A DNA stretch of 64,000 bases. Source: Treponema sp. GTDB lineage: Bacteria > Spirochaetota > Spirochaetia > Treponematales > Treponemataceae. The position numbers and the translations under genes were made by a program. The stretch spans positions 1 to 64,000 of the forward strand of contig JAFZLA010000010.1 of the NCBI GenBank assembly GCA_017551705.1. The letters are read 5' to 3'. Below the pieces are notes generated by a model. It was not told the origin of the DNA and searched no databases. It saw only the letters and a list, made by a program, of their open reading frames with translations. Positions 55,527 through 63,615 of the stretch are shown here, piece by piece; within the stretch, counting starts at the first letter, position 1, and every line of letters begins with the position of its first letter.

Positions 55527-56565
55527 CAAAGTTTCAACAGCGCCCTTTACAAACTTTTCAAAATCCGCGCCCTTAAGAACCTTTTACTTTTGGTGCGCCC
55601 TTGTTCCACAAATCGCGATGCTTTTCGCAAGCCAAAGCTACCGCTCCCTGCTATTGATTTTGGCGGCGGTGTTGGGAGCCTTGTGCAGCGAAGCCAGAAA
55701 TTACATACGCAAAAAGAACGTCACCTTGTCAGCGGCCTACGCGCTTTTGTCAGGAACTTTGACGGGCCTTTTTTTGCCGCCAGAGTTTCCGATAGCCAGC
55801 GCCTTTTTGACGACATTTCTCTTTATGTACACCGCAAAAAAGATTTTTGGAAACTCGGGAGTCTCATGGATCAATCCTGTGGCCCTTACAGTCACAGGCG
55901 CTTGGTTCATAGGCCACGTATTCTTTGGAACATTTACAATTGCGGGAGCGGACTTGCTCGTAAAAAATCCCTCGCTAAACTTGATTGACGGCGCGCTTTT
56001 AAAGAATGGCGTTGACGAAAAGCTGACCCTCTTTTTAAACGACTCAATTTTCAGCCTTTTTGGCGTTTCGATTCCCAACGGATACGTTTCGCTCTTTTGG
56101 GACAACCACGCCGCGATCCCGGCCTTTAGGTTCGCTTTTTGGACTTTGATCGCATCTTTGTTCTTGTTCTCCTTTGACTTAATCAACATTGAGATTCCGT
56201 CAGTTTTCCTTTTGGTCTATTGCGCGCTTGTCCGATTCGCGTCTCCGATTTTCACCGGCGGCGTTCCAAGGGAAGGCGACTTGCTTTTGGCCTTGCTTTC
56301 GGGCGGAGTTCTGTTCGCGTCAGTTTTTCTTATTTACTGGCCTGGAACGGTTCCATTTTCGATGGCCGGGAAAATTTTATACGGAGCGCTTGGCGGCGTC
56401 TTTGCCTTTATTTTTTGCGGAACGGGAACGTCGCCGTTTGGAGCGGTAGCGACCGTTCTATTTATGAACATAATTTCGCCAGCCTTGCAAGTCTTTGAGA
56501 CCAAGTCATTGAGAAAGCGCTTGTCATCGCTTTTGGCGCTTGAACTAGGGGAGGCCGAAAAATGA
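55519..56565 (+). CDS. rnfD: RnfD-like membrane subunit lacking the flavinylation motif
   Basis: The product is 348 aa with about nine membrane helices. 'NSGVSWINPVALTVTGAWF' resembles the RnfD/NqrB 'NPA' region, and 'GTVPFSMAGKILYGALGG' the C-terminal block. Normal RnfD carries FMN on Thr of (S/Q)GAT or QAT after 'IDG'. Here the segment reads 'LIDGALLKNGVDEK', so Thr and its motif are missing. The protein is otherwise of normal length. It overlaps rnfG by 4 bases. Identity rests on order and topology. Confidence 0.82.
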   Translation: MHSKVSTAPFTNFSKSAPLRTFYFWCALVPQIAMLFASQSYRSLLLILAAVLGALCSEARNYIRKKNVTLSAAYALLSGTLTGLFLPPEFPIASAFLTTFLFMYTAKKIFGNSGVSWINPVALTVTGAWFIGHVFFGTFTIAGADLLVKNPSLNLIDGALLKNGVDEKLTLFLNDSIFSLFGVSIPNGYVSLFWDNHAAIPAFRFAFWTLIASLFLFSFDLINIEIPSVFLLVYCALVRFASPIFTGGVPREGDLLLALLSGGVLFASVFLIYWPGTVPFSMAGKILYGALGGVFAFIFCGTGTSPFGAVATVLFMNIISPALQVFETKSLRKRLSSLLALELGEAEK

Positions 56566-57038
56566 ACGATAAAGGCAAAAAACAACTTTTTCAGTCAGCG
56601 GCGTTCACTGGAATACTTTTGGCTTTCTTTCTAATCTTGACCGGCTTGATTTTTGCCGGCAAAAAAAATTGGGAAAACGGCCTTCGCGCCGCTGTGGAAC
56701 AAGTCCTTCCCGCAAACGAATGGCAATGCGGAGACATGGTTCCGATAAAATCAAACTACAGCGTCAGCGCGGCTTGTTTTAAAATTTCAAACATAAAAAG
56801 CCCTTCAAAAAAATATTACGCCTTGATACTGAGAATGTCCAGCTATCTGGGACCGCTTCCCGCCGTTTTCCTTTTTCAGGACGACAGGGCCAGCTTTGAA
56901 GGAATCGCGTATCTCAACAATTCCGTTTCCAAAGAATTTAGCCAAAACAAATTTAACCGCCAAATTGACTATTGGACGGACACCGCGTCTTTGATTGTAA
57001 AAAGCGCCTTGGCCGCGCAGGAGGCGTCAAAAAAATGA
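56562..57038 (+). CDS. rnfG: RnfG-like subunit lacking the flavinylation motif
   Basis: The product is 158 aa, shorter than the usual 180-210. It has one N-terminal helix ('FTGILLAFFLILTGLIF') and a periplasmic domain. RnfG normally ends with D-x-x-(S/T)-G-A-T carrying covalent FMN. Here the corresponding end is 'IDYWTDTASLIVKSALAA', with no GAT. So it is unlikely to be flavinylated by the known transferase. It is recognised mainly by place in the operon. It overlaps rnfE by 4 bases (ATGA). Confidence 0.65.
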   Translation: MNDKGKKQLFQSAAFTGILLAFFLILTGLIFAGKKNWENGLRAAVEQVLPANEWQCGDMVPIKSNYSVSAACFKISNIKSPSKKYYALILRMSSYLGPLPAVFLFQDDRASFEGIAYLNNSVSKEFSQNKFNRQIDYWTDTASLIVKSALAAQEASKK

Positions 57039-57646
57039 AAAAGAACATATACTTTATTTTTATTGCGGCTTCGTTCGCGCTTTTGGCCGCCGCTCCTGGA
57101 CGTTTGGCGTACGGCCTTCCGTTGATAATAGAACTTAACATACTGATGGCGGCGGCAAAGGCGTTTTATTCATTCGCTAAAAAAATTGACATGGGCGGCC
57201 TCACTGAAATTCTTACGGTTTCCTTTGTCATCTTTATGACAATTCTTTTCAAACAAATCTTGATTCTCTTTTCGCCGGTGATCGCTCTCACGCTGAGTTT
57301 TTGCATTTACATTCCGGCCTTGTCCGTCTTTTTGTTGGCAAGCATTTTTCAGAGCCAGCAAAATGCGGAAGGAAGCGGATTGAAGTCGACATTATGGTTC
57401 AGCGTTTTCGCGCTGCTTTTCTTTTTGCTTAGAGACATTTTGGGATACGGAACGCTTTCGCTTCCAGTTCCAAATGGAATCAAAGAAACATACTTGTTCA
57501 ATTCCTACGACACGGCTTTCCTATCGTTCTTTGCGACGATTCCCGGAGCTTTGTTGCTTTTGGTTTTGTGCATGTCATTCTTGTTGACCGTTCAGTTAAA
57601 GATGAACGCAATCGAAAAAGCGGGGGTTGCAGATGAGAATAATTAA
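57035..57646 (+). CDS. rnfE: RnfE-like membrane subunit
   Basis: The product is 203 aa from ATG 57035, with six hydrophobic segments. Canonical RnfE has an early 'LGxCP' with a Cys that binds an intramembrane 2Fe-2S cluster; here the start reads 'FIAASFALLAAAPGRLAYGL' with Ala in place of Cys. 'LRDILGYGTLSLP' matches the 'REILGxGT' region of RnfE/NqrD well, so the family is right. The end overlaps the rnfA start by 14 bases. Confidence 0.78.
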   Translation: MKKNIYFIFIAASFALLAAAPGRLAYGLPLIIELNILMAAAKAFYSFAKKIDMGGLTEILTVSFVIFMTILFKQILILFSPVIALTLSFCIYIPALSVFLLASIFQSQQNAEGSGLKSTLWFSVFALLFFLLRDILGYGTLSLPVPNGIKETYLFNSYDTAFLSFFATIPGALLLLVLCMSFLLTVQLKMNAIEKAGVADENN

Positions 57647-58190
57647 CGCGCTTTTGTTTTACAGTCTCTTTTCATCCGCAGTCTTTGTTTATGGAATAGG
57701 AAGCTTGCAAGCGGCGGAATCAAGTTTGGCCCGAAAAAAGATTGCCGGCACATTTATAAAATCATTGTGCTGCGTCCTGACAGTGATTTCATTGACATAT
57801 TCTTTTGCGCAACTTTTATTGATTCCGACAGGCTTGGCCGAACTTTATCCTTTGGTCGCCTTGCTTCTTTTTGCTACAGCCAGCGTCTTCTTTGAAATAA
57901 TTTTTCAGTTGACTACAAAAAAGAGTTCCGCGGAGTTCGCCGTTTCTTTTTTGACAGTCTTGCTTTCGTTAAACGAAGGACAAAGCCTTGTCGAGGCAAT
58001 CGCGATCGGCGTTTGCTGTCTGGCAAGTTATTACATTCTGATTCCATTCTTGTTCACTTTTACAAACAAGCTTTCTTCTTCAAAGAACACGGATGTCTTT
58101 AGGCAAAAGACTTCGGTCTTTTTGTGCATGGTTGTTTTGATGATGGCGCTGTTCGCGCTTAACATTTCTTGGATTAACGCAGGCCTATAA
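57633..58190 (+). CDS. rnfA: RnfA-like membrane subunit
   Basis: The product is 185 aa from ATG 57633, with six hydrophobic segments. 'INALLFYSLFSSAVFVYGIG' takes the place of the family's 'LGICPFLGVS', without the Cys. Later Cys occur at 'LCCVLTV' and 'VCCLASY', but not in the known motif. The pairing with rnfE and topology support the call. It is three bases before rnfB. Confidence 0.75.
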   Translation: MRIINALLFYSLFSSAVFVYGIGSLQAAESSLARKKIAGTFIKSLCCVLTVISLTYSFAQLLLIPTGLAELYPLVALLLFATASVFFEIIFQLTTKKSSAEFAVSFLTVLLSLNEGQSLVEAIAIGVCCLASYYILIPFLFTFTNKLSSSKNTDVFRQKTSVFLCMVVLMMALFALNISWINAGL

Positions 58191-58192
58191 AA

Positions 58193-58759
58193 ATGATTTT
58201 GAAAATATTCTTGTTATTTTTGTTTTTAATTATCATAGCGCTTTTTGTCGTCGCGATCGCCAACATTTTTTTGCCGGCAATCAAAAGCCAACTTTTAAAG
58301 AACACGGACTTTGTCTTTTCTCCAATCGAAAAAAATTACATCTATAGGGTAGTGGAAAGCAATTTACCTGTTTCGGAAAATCGCGCCGTAGTTTTGAGCG
58401 ACCCCAAACAAGAAAAAAAGCTAAGGCTTGACTACAACGGCATCCACAGCTGCGCGATCATAGCGAAATTCTACGGTTCCTTGACCGAAAACATAAACGA
58501 CTGCATCGGCTACAAGGACTGCGTGTATGTTTGTCCCCAGCAAGCGATTGAAATCCAAAACGGAACGGCCATTGTCACCGACGCCTGCTGCGGTTGCGGC
58601 GCTTGCATTTCAAGCTGCCCAAAGAATTTGATAGCGCTTTTCCCAAAAAATCAAAAGACAGTACAATACAAAAATAATGTAGAAAAGACTGGCGTAGTGG
58701 AAATTCCAAGCAAAAAAGACTTTAAATTTTGGAAAACCTGGTATAGAATACTAAACTAG
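58193..58759 (+). CDS. rnfB: RnfB-like ferredoxin subunit, degenerate
   Basis: The product is 188 aa with an N-terminal membrane helix ('FLLFLFLIIIALFVVAIA'). The usual first Fe-S domain with 'GANCGxCGxxGC' is absent; only scattered Cys remain in 'GIHSCAIIAKFYG'. The ferredoxin part has 'CIGYKDCVYVCP', in which the second of four Cys is Tyr, and 'CGCGACISSCP', intact with the Cys before it. So one 4Fe-4S cluster is likely, the other damaged or altered. It closes the rnf operon. Confidence 0.8.
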   Translation: MILKIFLLFLFLIIIALFVVAIANIFLPAIKSQLLKNTDFVFSPIEKNYIYRVVESNLPVSENRAVVLSDPKQEKKLRLDYNGIHSCAIIAKFYGSLTENINDCIGYKDCVYVCPQQAIEIQNGTAIVTDACCGCGACISSCPKNLIALFPKNQKTVQYKNNVEKTGVVEIPSKKDFKFWKTWYRILN

Positions 58760-58766
58760 ACTAAAA

Positions 58767-60767
58767 ATGTCACAGCATCGCATTTGCCTTGAATACATAG
58801 GCAGTTCGACAGAATTTCAAGACGACTCTTCTTATCAAGCGGCTTACAAAAACGTATACAAGCCCTTGGGCGCCATTTTGTACGCGATGCCCGACTTAAA
58901 ATTTTCATTTTATTTTACAGGCCCGCAAATAGAATTTTTTAAAAAGAAAAATCCAGAGTTTTTGGAACTTCTAAAAAATTTGATCGCCCGAAAGCAAGTC
59001 GAGATGATCGGCGGCGGCTACTACAATCCTCTTTTCCCTTTGATTTTTCCGGTTGACCGCGCGGCGCAAATAGAAAAGCTAACATTGGCGCACAGGCAAA
59101 ATTTTGGAAAAAGGCCCAGAGGCGCCGCGCTCTTTTGCGACAGCTGGGATCCTTCATTGCTCTCAACTTTGGACGCCGCCAGCTTGGAATACGTATTGCT
59201 TGACTCAAGCCTATTGCCAAAAGACAAAAACCTTTTTCTTCCGCTCGTAATGAACAACTTGGAAAAATCAACTTTGATTCTTCCTGTATATTCAAACTTG
59301 GCGGCAAAAAAAGGCGAAAGCCCAAAAGACTTGTTCGCAAGGATTGCGGCCGCTTGCAAGGCGGCGACAAAAGGCAATCCCGAAAACGCGGGCGCCGACA
59401 GAATGCTTTGCATTTCTTACGACATAGACACAATAAAGCCCTTGCTCAAAAAAGACTGGATTCAAGAGGCGCTCGCTCTTGTTCAAAACGAAAAAAAATG
59501 CGCGCTCGACTTGCCCAACAACTGCCTAAAGGAGGCCAGCGTTTTTGTACCTTGCTTCATTCACGCGGGAATAAACAAGAACGTCGCGCGCTGGTGCTTT
59601 ACCCCTTACGAGCCGGTTGAGCAAAAAGACAATTACCCTGTAAACATTTACGACTACCTGCAAGTATACAAGACAAGCCATTCTCTTTTTGACAGAATGA
59701 TGAACGTGAGCATGCTTGTAAACCAATGCCACGGCGACAAAATGCGCAAGAACGCCGCGCGAGAAAAGCTTTTGGCCGCGCAATGCGGAGACGCCTATGT
59801 TTGCCGCTCCTCAAGCGAATTGGCCGCCTTTAAAGAAAGGCAAAACGCTTACAAAAACCTCACCGAGTCCGAGCGCCTGGTCCGCGAATGCTCCGCGTTC
59901 AAAGAGTCGGTGACCAGCTATGACTACAACGGCGACGGCTTTAAGGAATATGTTTGCCGCCTTGAAAAGTGCAACGTTTGCGTAGGAACTGAGGGCGGCT
60001 CGATATTCGCGCTCGACGTTTTAAAGGCCAGCGGAAACTACGCCGACAACATTTCGCGCTCTAAAAAATATGACGGCCTTGACGACAATTACTTCCGCGG
60101 AATCTTTGTAGACCACTTGTTCGAGTACGACGAGGCCAAAAAGTATTGCAAAGGCGAGCCTTGCCGCAACGGAATGTTCTCCGCCAAGAGATACAAGGAA
60201 GTCATGTTCTCCAGCCCTCGCCAGGAAATTCAATTTGAGACCAAGACCAAATTCTCAACCTTGGACCAGCCGATCCTGCTCAAGAAAAACTACATCATTA
60301 AGTCAAACGGCATCACGGTCCAATACATTCTAAAAAACGAAGGCCCGATAGCGGTTCAAGGAAAATTTGCGGTGGAGTCAAACTTTGCCGAACTTAATCT
60401 TTTGAACCCAAATTACAAGCCTTACAACATTGAGATTGTCGCCGGCGAAAACATCATCACAGGCAGCAGCGCCGAGCCTTGCTGCAAGACAATTAAGGAC
60501 GGCTTGGTCCAAAAAGCTTCGGCCGTTCAAATAACGGATTCAAACTCAAACGTTTCGTTTATGTTCACGCCCAACGAAGAGGCTGGAGTGACTTTCTTTC
60601 CTGTGAGCATCAAGAGAAGAAACATGGACACGGACATCGTTCAAAACGAAAGCAAAACCTTTGTGGCGTCCTTTGTGTGGGACGTCGACCTTGCCGCTTC
60701 CATGGAAGTTGAAAAGACAATCAACCTGACAATCACTTACACAAGAAAACACAGAAAAAACGCGTAA
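58767..60767 (+). CDS. GH57-like alpha-glucanotransferase family protein, probably inactive
   Basis: The product is 666 aa. The N-terminal barrel resembles GH57: 'LKFSFYFTGPQIEFFKKKNP', 'VEMIGGGYYNPLFPLIFPVD'. The block that normally reads 'WLTERVWEP' with nucleophile Glu is 'ALFCDSWDPSLLSTL', with Cys at the Glu place. The C-terminal half (about 370-660) is the beta-rich domain found in 4-alpha-glucanotransferases ('SVTSYDYNGDGFKEYV', 'VDHLFEYDEAKKYCKG'). It could bind glucans without cleaving them, or use another residue. It follows rnfB by seven bases and may share its transcript. Confidence 0.75.
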   Translation: MSQHRICLEYIGSSTEFQDDSSYQAAYKNVYKPLGAILYAMPDLKFSFYFTGPQIEFFKKKNPEFLELLKNLIARKQVEMIGGGYYNPLFPLIFPVDRAAQIEKLTLAHRQNFGKRPRGAALFCDSWDPSLLSTLDAASLEYVLLDSSLLPKDKNLFLPLVMNNLEKSTLILPVYSNLAAKKGESPKDLFARIAAACKAATKGNPENAGADRMLCISYDIDTIKPLLKKDWIQEALALVQNEKKCALDLPNNCLKEASVFVPCFIHAGINKNVARWCFTPYEPVEQKDNYPVNIYDYLQVYKTSHSLFDRMMNVSMLVNQCHGDKMRKNAAREKLLAAQCGDAYVCRSSSELAAFKERQNAYKNLTESERLVRECSAFKESVTSYDYNGDGFKEYVCRLEKCNVCVGTEGGSIFALDVLKASGNYADNISRSKKYDGLDDNYFRGIFVDHLFEYDEAKKYCKGEPCRNGMFSAKRYKEVMFSSPRQEIQFETKTKFSTLDQPILLKKNYIIKSNGITVQYILKNEGPIAVQGKFAVESNFAELNLLNPNYKPYNIEIVAGENIITGSSAEPCCKTIKDGLVQKASAVQITDSNSNVSFMFTPNEEAGVTFFPVSIKRRNMDTDIVQNESKTFVASFVWDVDLAASMEVEKTINLTITYTRKHRKNA

Positions 60768-60772
60768 AGCGC

Positions 60773-60801
60773 TTGACACTTTTTCCCAAAAAGAATAAAA
60801 T
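60773..60801 (+). promoter_or_regulatory. Promoter of the tRNA-Thr/tRNA-Tyr pair
   Basis: TTGACA (60773-60778), 17-base spacer, TAAAAT (60796-60801), directly before tRNA-Thr. Confidence 0.75.
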
Positions 60802-60814
60802 AACACCTACATTT

Positions 60815-60887
60815 GCTGCCTTAGCTCAGCTGGTAGAGCACGTGATTTGTAATCTCGGGGTCGTGGGTCCAAATCCTACAGGCAGCT
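60815..60887 (+). tRNA. tRNA-Thr (anticodon TGT)
   Basis: The acceptor arms GCTGCCT (60815-60821) and AGGCAGC (60880-60886) pair fully. The D-arm TAGCTCAGCTGGTAGAGCA is standard, the anticodon loop TTTGTAA gives TGT (60848-60850), and the T-arm is GTGGGTCCAAATCCTAC. The anticodon stem has one T-T mismatch. CCA is not encoded. Confidence 0.95.
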
Positions 60888-60893
60888 TTTTTT

Positions 60894-60975
60894 GGGGAGT
60901 TTCCCGAGTGGTCAAAGGGGACAGACTGTAAATCTGCTGGCTAAGCCTTCGTAGGTTCGAATCCTTCACTCCCCA
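60894..60975 (+). tRNA. tRNA-Tyr (anticodon GTA)
   Basis: The acceptor arms GGGGAGT (60894-60900) and ACTCCCC (60968-60974) pair fully. The anticodon GTA is at 60928-60930, with a long variable arm and T-arm GTAGGTTCGAATCCTTC. It follows tRNA-Thr by six bases and shares its promoter. Confidence 0.96.
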
Positions 60976-60996
60976 CAAACTTTTAATTATAGTACC

Positions 60997-61461
60997 TTGT
61001 CTGAAGAAACTTGCTTTTACAAAAACGGACTTTCCTTTGAATGCCAACGCTGCTCAGACTGCTGCAGACTTTCGCCTGGCGTCGTTTATCTTTCCAAAAA
61101 TGATTTGACAAGACTCTCCGAATGGTTTAAAATCAATGAGGCTGATTTTATTAAAAACTATTGCCGTTGGGTCCAATATTACGGAAACAAAGAAGCCTTG
61201 GCTCTTTTGGAAAAAAAGAACTATGACTGCGTTCTTTGGGAGCGGGGCGGCTGCCAGGCTTACGGAGCCAGGCCCGTCCAATGCTCGACATATCCGTTTT
61301 GGTCGTGGATTTTGCAAAGCGAACAAAGTTGGAACGAAGAAGGCAAAAGTTGCAAGGGAATCAACTGCGGAAGGCTTCGTTCGCAAAAAGAAATTGACGA
61401 GCAAAAATTTTTGTACGAACACAACCTTCCAATCACTCGGGATTTGGAGAGCGACATTTGA
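60997..61461 (+). CDS. YkgJ-type Cys-cluster protein
   Basis: The product is 154 aa, starting at TTG 60997. 'FECQRCSDCCRLSPG' gives the CxxCxxCC cluster, then 'VQCSTYPFW' and later Cys in 'SCKGINCG', as in the zinc- or iron-binding YkgJ family. Metal use and role are not known. It follows the tRNAs by 21 bases and probably shares their transcript. It overlaps the MBL gene by 4 bases. Confidence 0.85.
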   Translation: MSEETCFYKNGLSFECQRCSDCCRLSPGVVYLSKNDLTRLSEWFKINEADFIKNYCRWVQYYGNKEALALLEKKNYDCVLWERGGCQAYGARPVQCSTYPFWSWILQSEQSWNEEGKSCKGINCGRLRSQKEIDEQKFLYEHNLPITRDLESDI

Positions 61462-62396
61462 AAATTGTTTTTTGGGGAGTTAGAGGCTCGACTCCAGCCC
61501 CGCTGACAAAAGAACAAGTTCAAGCAAAAATCATCGCGGCAATCATGCGCGTTCAAAGCAAGGACATAATCAGTCCCGACGCGCGCGAAAAATTTTTGGC
61601 ATCCCTCCCTGAATACATTTTTGGAACAACAGGCGGAAACACTCCTTGCGTCCAACTTGTCGCCGACGAAAAAAATCACATAATCTTTGACGCTGGAACA
61701 GGCCTTCGCGTCATGGCAAAAAAATCGCCCGCGCCCGAAAACTGCCGCTATTCGATATTGTTCTCCCACTTGCATTGGGACCATATTCAAGGCTTTCCTT
61801 TTTTTGACCCGCTTTTTGACTCAAAGTCCAAAATCGACATTTACTCTCCGTTCCCGGACACGGACAAATACTTTGCAAAGCAAATGAGAGCGCCTTATTT
61901 TCCGGTCGACTTTGAATCGGTAAAGGAAAGGGTAAATTTTATTTCCATTCAACCGGGCAAAGAATTCAACATTGGAGATGTCCGCCTCAATTGCTGCAAA
62001 ATGAGCCACCCGGGCGGCTCCTACGCATATTCGGCTGTTCAAAACGGAAAGAAAATTGTTTACGCCACCGACGTTGAATTGTATTTGGACACGCACAAGT
62101 ACGGACCTGACGTTGAGCAAATTTTTAACGGAGCCGACATGGCGGTTTTGGATTCCCAATACACGATGGAAGAGGCGATAGACAAAATCAAATGGGGCCA
62201 TTCGCCTTTTTCTTACGCCGTCGACTTTGCCGCCCAAATGGACATTTCAAAAATATTCCTCTTTCACCACGAGCCTGAGCACGACGACAAAAAGCTGGAT
62301 GCGATTCTTAAGGCGGCAAGATGGTACGCCAAATTCATCGTGCAAAAAGCGGTGACTGTCGACCTTGCGGTTGAAGGAACGGAGATTGAGCTATGA
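61458..62396 (+). CDS. MBL-fold metal-dependent hydrolase
   Basis: The product is 312 aa, starting at TTG 61458 (TTGA overlap). 'FSHLHWDHIQGF' gives the HxHxDH metal site (His104, His106, Asp108, His109). 'MSHPGGSYAY' and 'YATDVELY' supply further metal ligands, and 'LFHHEPEHDD' the last His. 'MKIVFWGVRGSTPAP' is a start common to RNase Z-like and cyclic-nucleotide-phosphodiesterase-like branches. The substrate is not clear. It overlaps the next small gene by 4 bases. Confidence 0.88.
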   Translation: MKIVFWGVRGSTPAPLTKEQVQAKIIAAIMRVQSKDIISPDAREKFLASLPEYIFGTTGGNTPCVQLVADEKNHIIFDAGTGLRVMAKKSPAPENCRYSILFSHLHWDHIQGFPFFDPLFDSKSKIDIYSPFPDTDKYFAKQMRAPYFPVDFESVKERVNFISIQPGKEFNIGDVRLNCCKMSHPGGSYAYSAVQNGKKIVYATDVELYLDTHKYGPDVEQIFNGADMAVLDSQYTMEEAIDKIKWGHSPFSYAVDFAAQMDISKIFLFHHEPEHDDKKLDAILKAARWYAKFIVQKAVTVDLAVEGTEIEL

Positions 62397-62578
62397 CCGA
62401 CGAACATTTTTGCCTCTCCTATAATTTCACTTGCGAGGAGTTAAAGGCTCTAGCCGCCATCGCCCGCGAAAACCAAGACAAGATTCCAAAAATTTTGTAT
62501 AATTTTTCCAAGGAAGTTCAAAACAAGGTTTATTCCTGCATGTCGATAGACGAGGTTGAAAAAATATACAGAACATGA
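62393..62578 (+). CDS. Small helical protein, unknown function
   Basis: The product is 61 aa. It has two likely helices ('CEELKALAAIARENQDK' and 'YNFSKEVQNKVYSCMSIDEV') and no recognised domain. It overlaps the genes on both sides by 4 bases (ATGA each), a sign that it is translated. It may be a small partner of the MBL hydrolase or MltG. No other evidence. Confidence 0.7.
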   Translation: MTDEHFCLSYNFTCEELKALAAIARENQDKIPKILYNFSKEVQNKVYSCMSIDEVEKIYRT

Positions 62579-63615
62579 AAAACGCAAAAAAAATCAAAAT
62601 CGCCGTTACAGCGACAATCATTCTAGCGCTAATCCTTATTGCCGCCGCCTTCGCTTGCCTAAAGCTTTTGACAAGCGGCCGCGACGCCGAAGAAACTTCT
62701 GTTTCCTTGCATCTAAAAATAGAGCAGGGTGAATCGGCCCGCAAAATCGCGGCCCTTTTGCAAAAAGAAAAAATCATAAAGAACAAGGACGCCTTTTACC
62801 TTTTGGCGCGCTTTCCCCGATTGGGAAGCCTTTTGACGGGCCAAGAGGCTCAGGCCTTTTGCGTTAAAGCGGGCGCTTGCGACTTGACAAGCGCTATGGA
62901 CGCGGGCCAAATTTACAAGGAACTTTCGGCAGGCCGCGAGGAGCTTTTGAGCGTCTCAGTCCCCGAAGGCTTGACAGTTTCCAAAATCGCCCAACGTCTT
63001 GAAAAGGCCGGCGTTTGCGGCCACAAAGATTTTAAGGCGGCGGCGCAGGGGCTCGAAGGATTTTTGTTCCCCGACACCTACATGCTGGCGCCGGATAGCG
63101 ACGCAAAAAAAGTTGTCCAAATCATGACCGAAAACTTTTACAAAAAGATTTCCGAAATTCCGTCGCTCGCCGCGTTGGCCTCCGACAAAGAAAAGCTCAA
63201 GCAAACGGTGACGCTGGCATCGATAATCGAACGTGAATACCGTTCCGCCGACGAGGCGCCCTTGATCGCAAGCGTTTTCACAAACCGAATAAAAAAGGGA
63301 ATCGGCTTGTATTCATGCGCGACGGTCGAGTATGTCATAACCGAAGTTTTGGGAAGGCCTCATCCGGACATCATAACTTACGACGACCTAAAAATTCAAA
63401 GCCCATACAACACATACCTTAACGCGGGCCTCCCGCCGGCGCCAATTTGCAATCCTGGCCTTGTGGCTCTCAAAGCCGCCGCGGAACCGGCCAAGAGCGA
63501 CTTTTATTACTTTCAGCTTATGGACGAAGCGGCCGGCCGCCATGTCTTTACAAAAACCCTGTCCGAACACGTCGAGCAGGGAGCGATATTCAAGACCAAG
63601 AAGGCGTCCCGCTAA
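62575..63615 (+). CDS. mltG: Endolytic murein transglycosylase MltG
   Basis: The product is 346 aa. One N-terminal helix ('IAVTATIILALILIAAAFAC'), a LysM-like region (about 45-105), then the catalytic domain: 'EGFLFPDTYMLAP', 'ASIIEREYRSADEAP' with catalytic Glu219, 'GLYSCATVEYVI' and 'SPYNTYLNAGLPPAPICNPG'. It cuts growing glycan strands and releases 1,6-anhydro ends, setting strand length. It overlaps dnaG by one base (TAATG). Identity is secure. Confidence 0.94.
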   Translation: MKNAKKIKIAVTATIILALILIAAAFACLKLLTSGRDAEETSVSLHLKIEQGESARKIAALLQKEKIIKNKDAFYLLARFPRLGSLLTGQEAQAFCVKAGACDLTSAMDAGQIYKELSAGREELLSVSVPEGLTVSKIAQRLEKAGVCGHKDFKAAAQGLEGFLFPDTYMLAPDSDAKKVVQIMTENFYKKISEIPSLAALASDKEKLKQTVTLASIIEREYRSADEAPLIASVFTNRIKKGIGLYSCATVEYVITEVLGRPHPDIITYDDLKIQSPYNTYLNAGLPPAPICNPGLVALKAAAEPAKSDFYYFQLMDEAAGRHVFTKTLSEHVEQGAIFKTKKASR

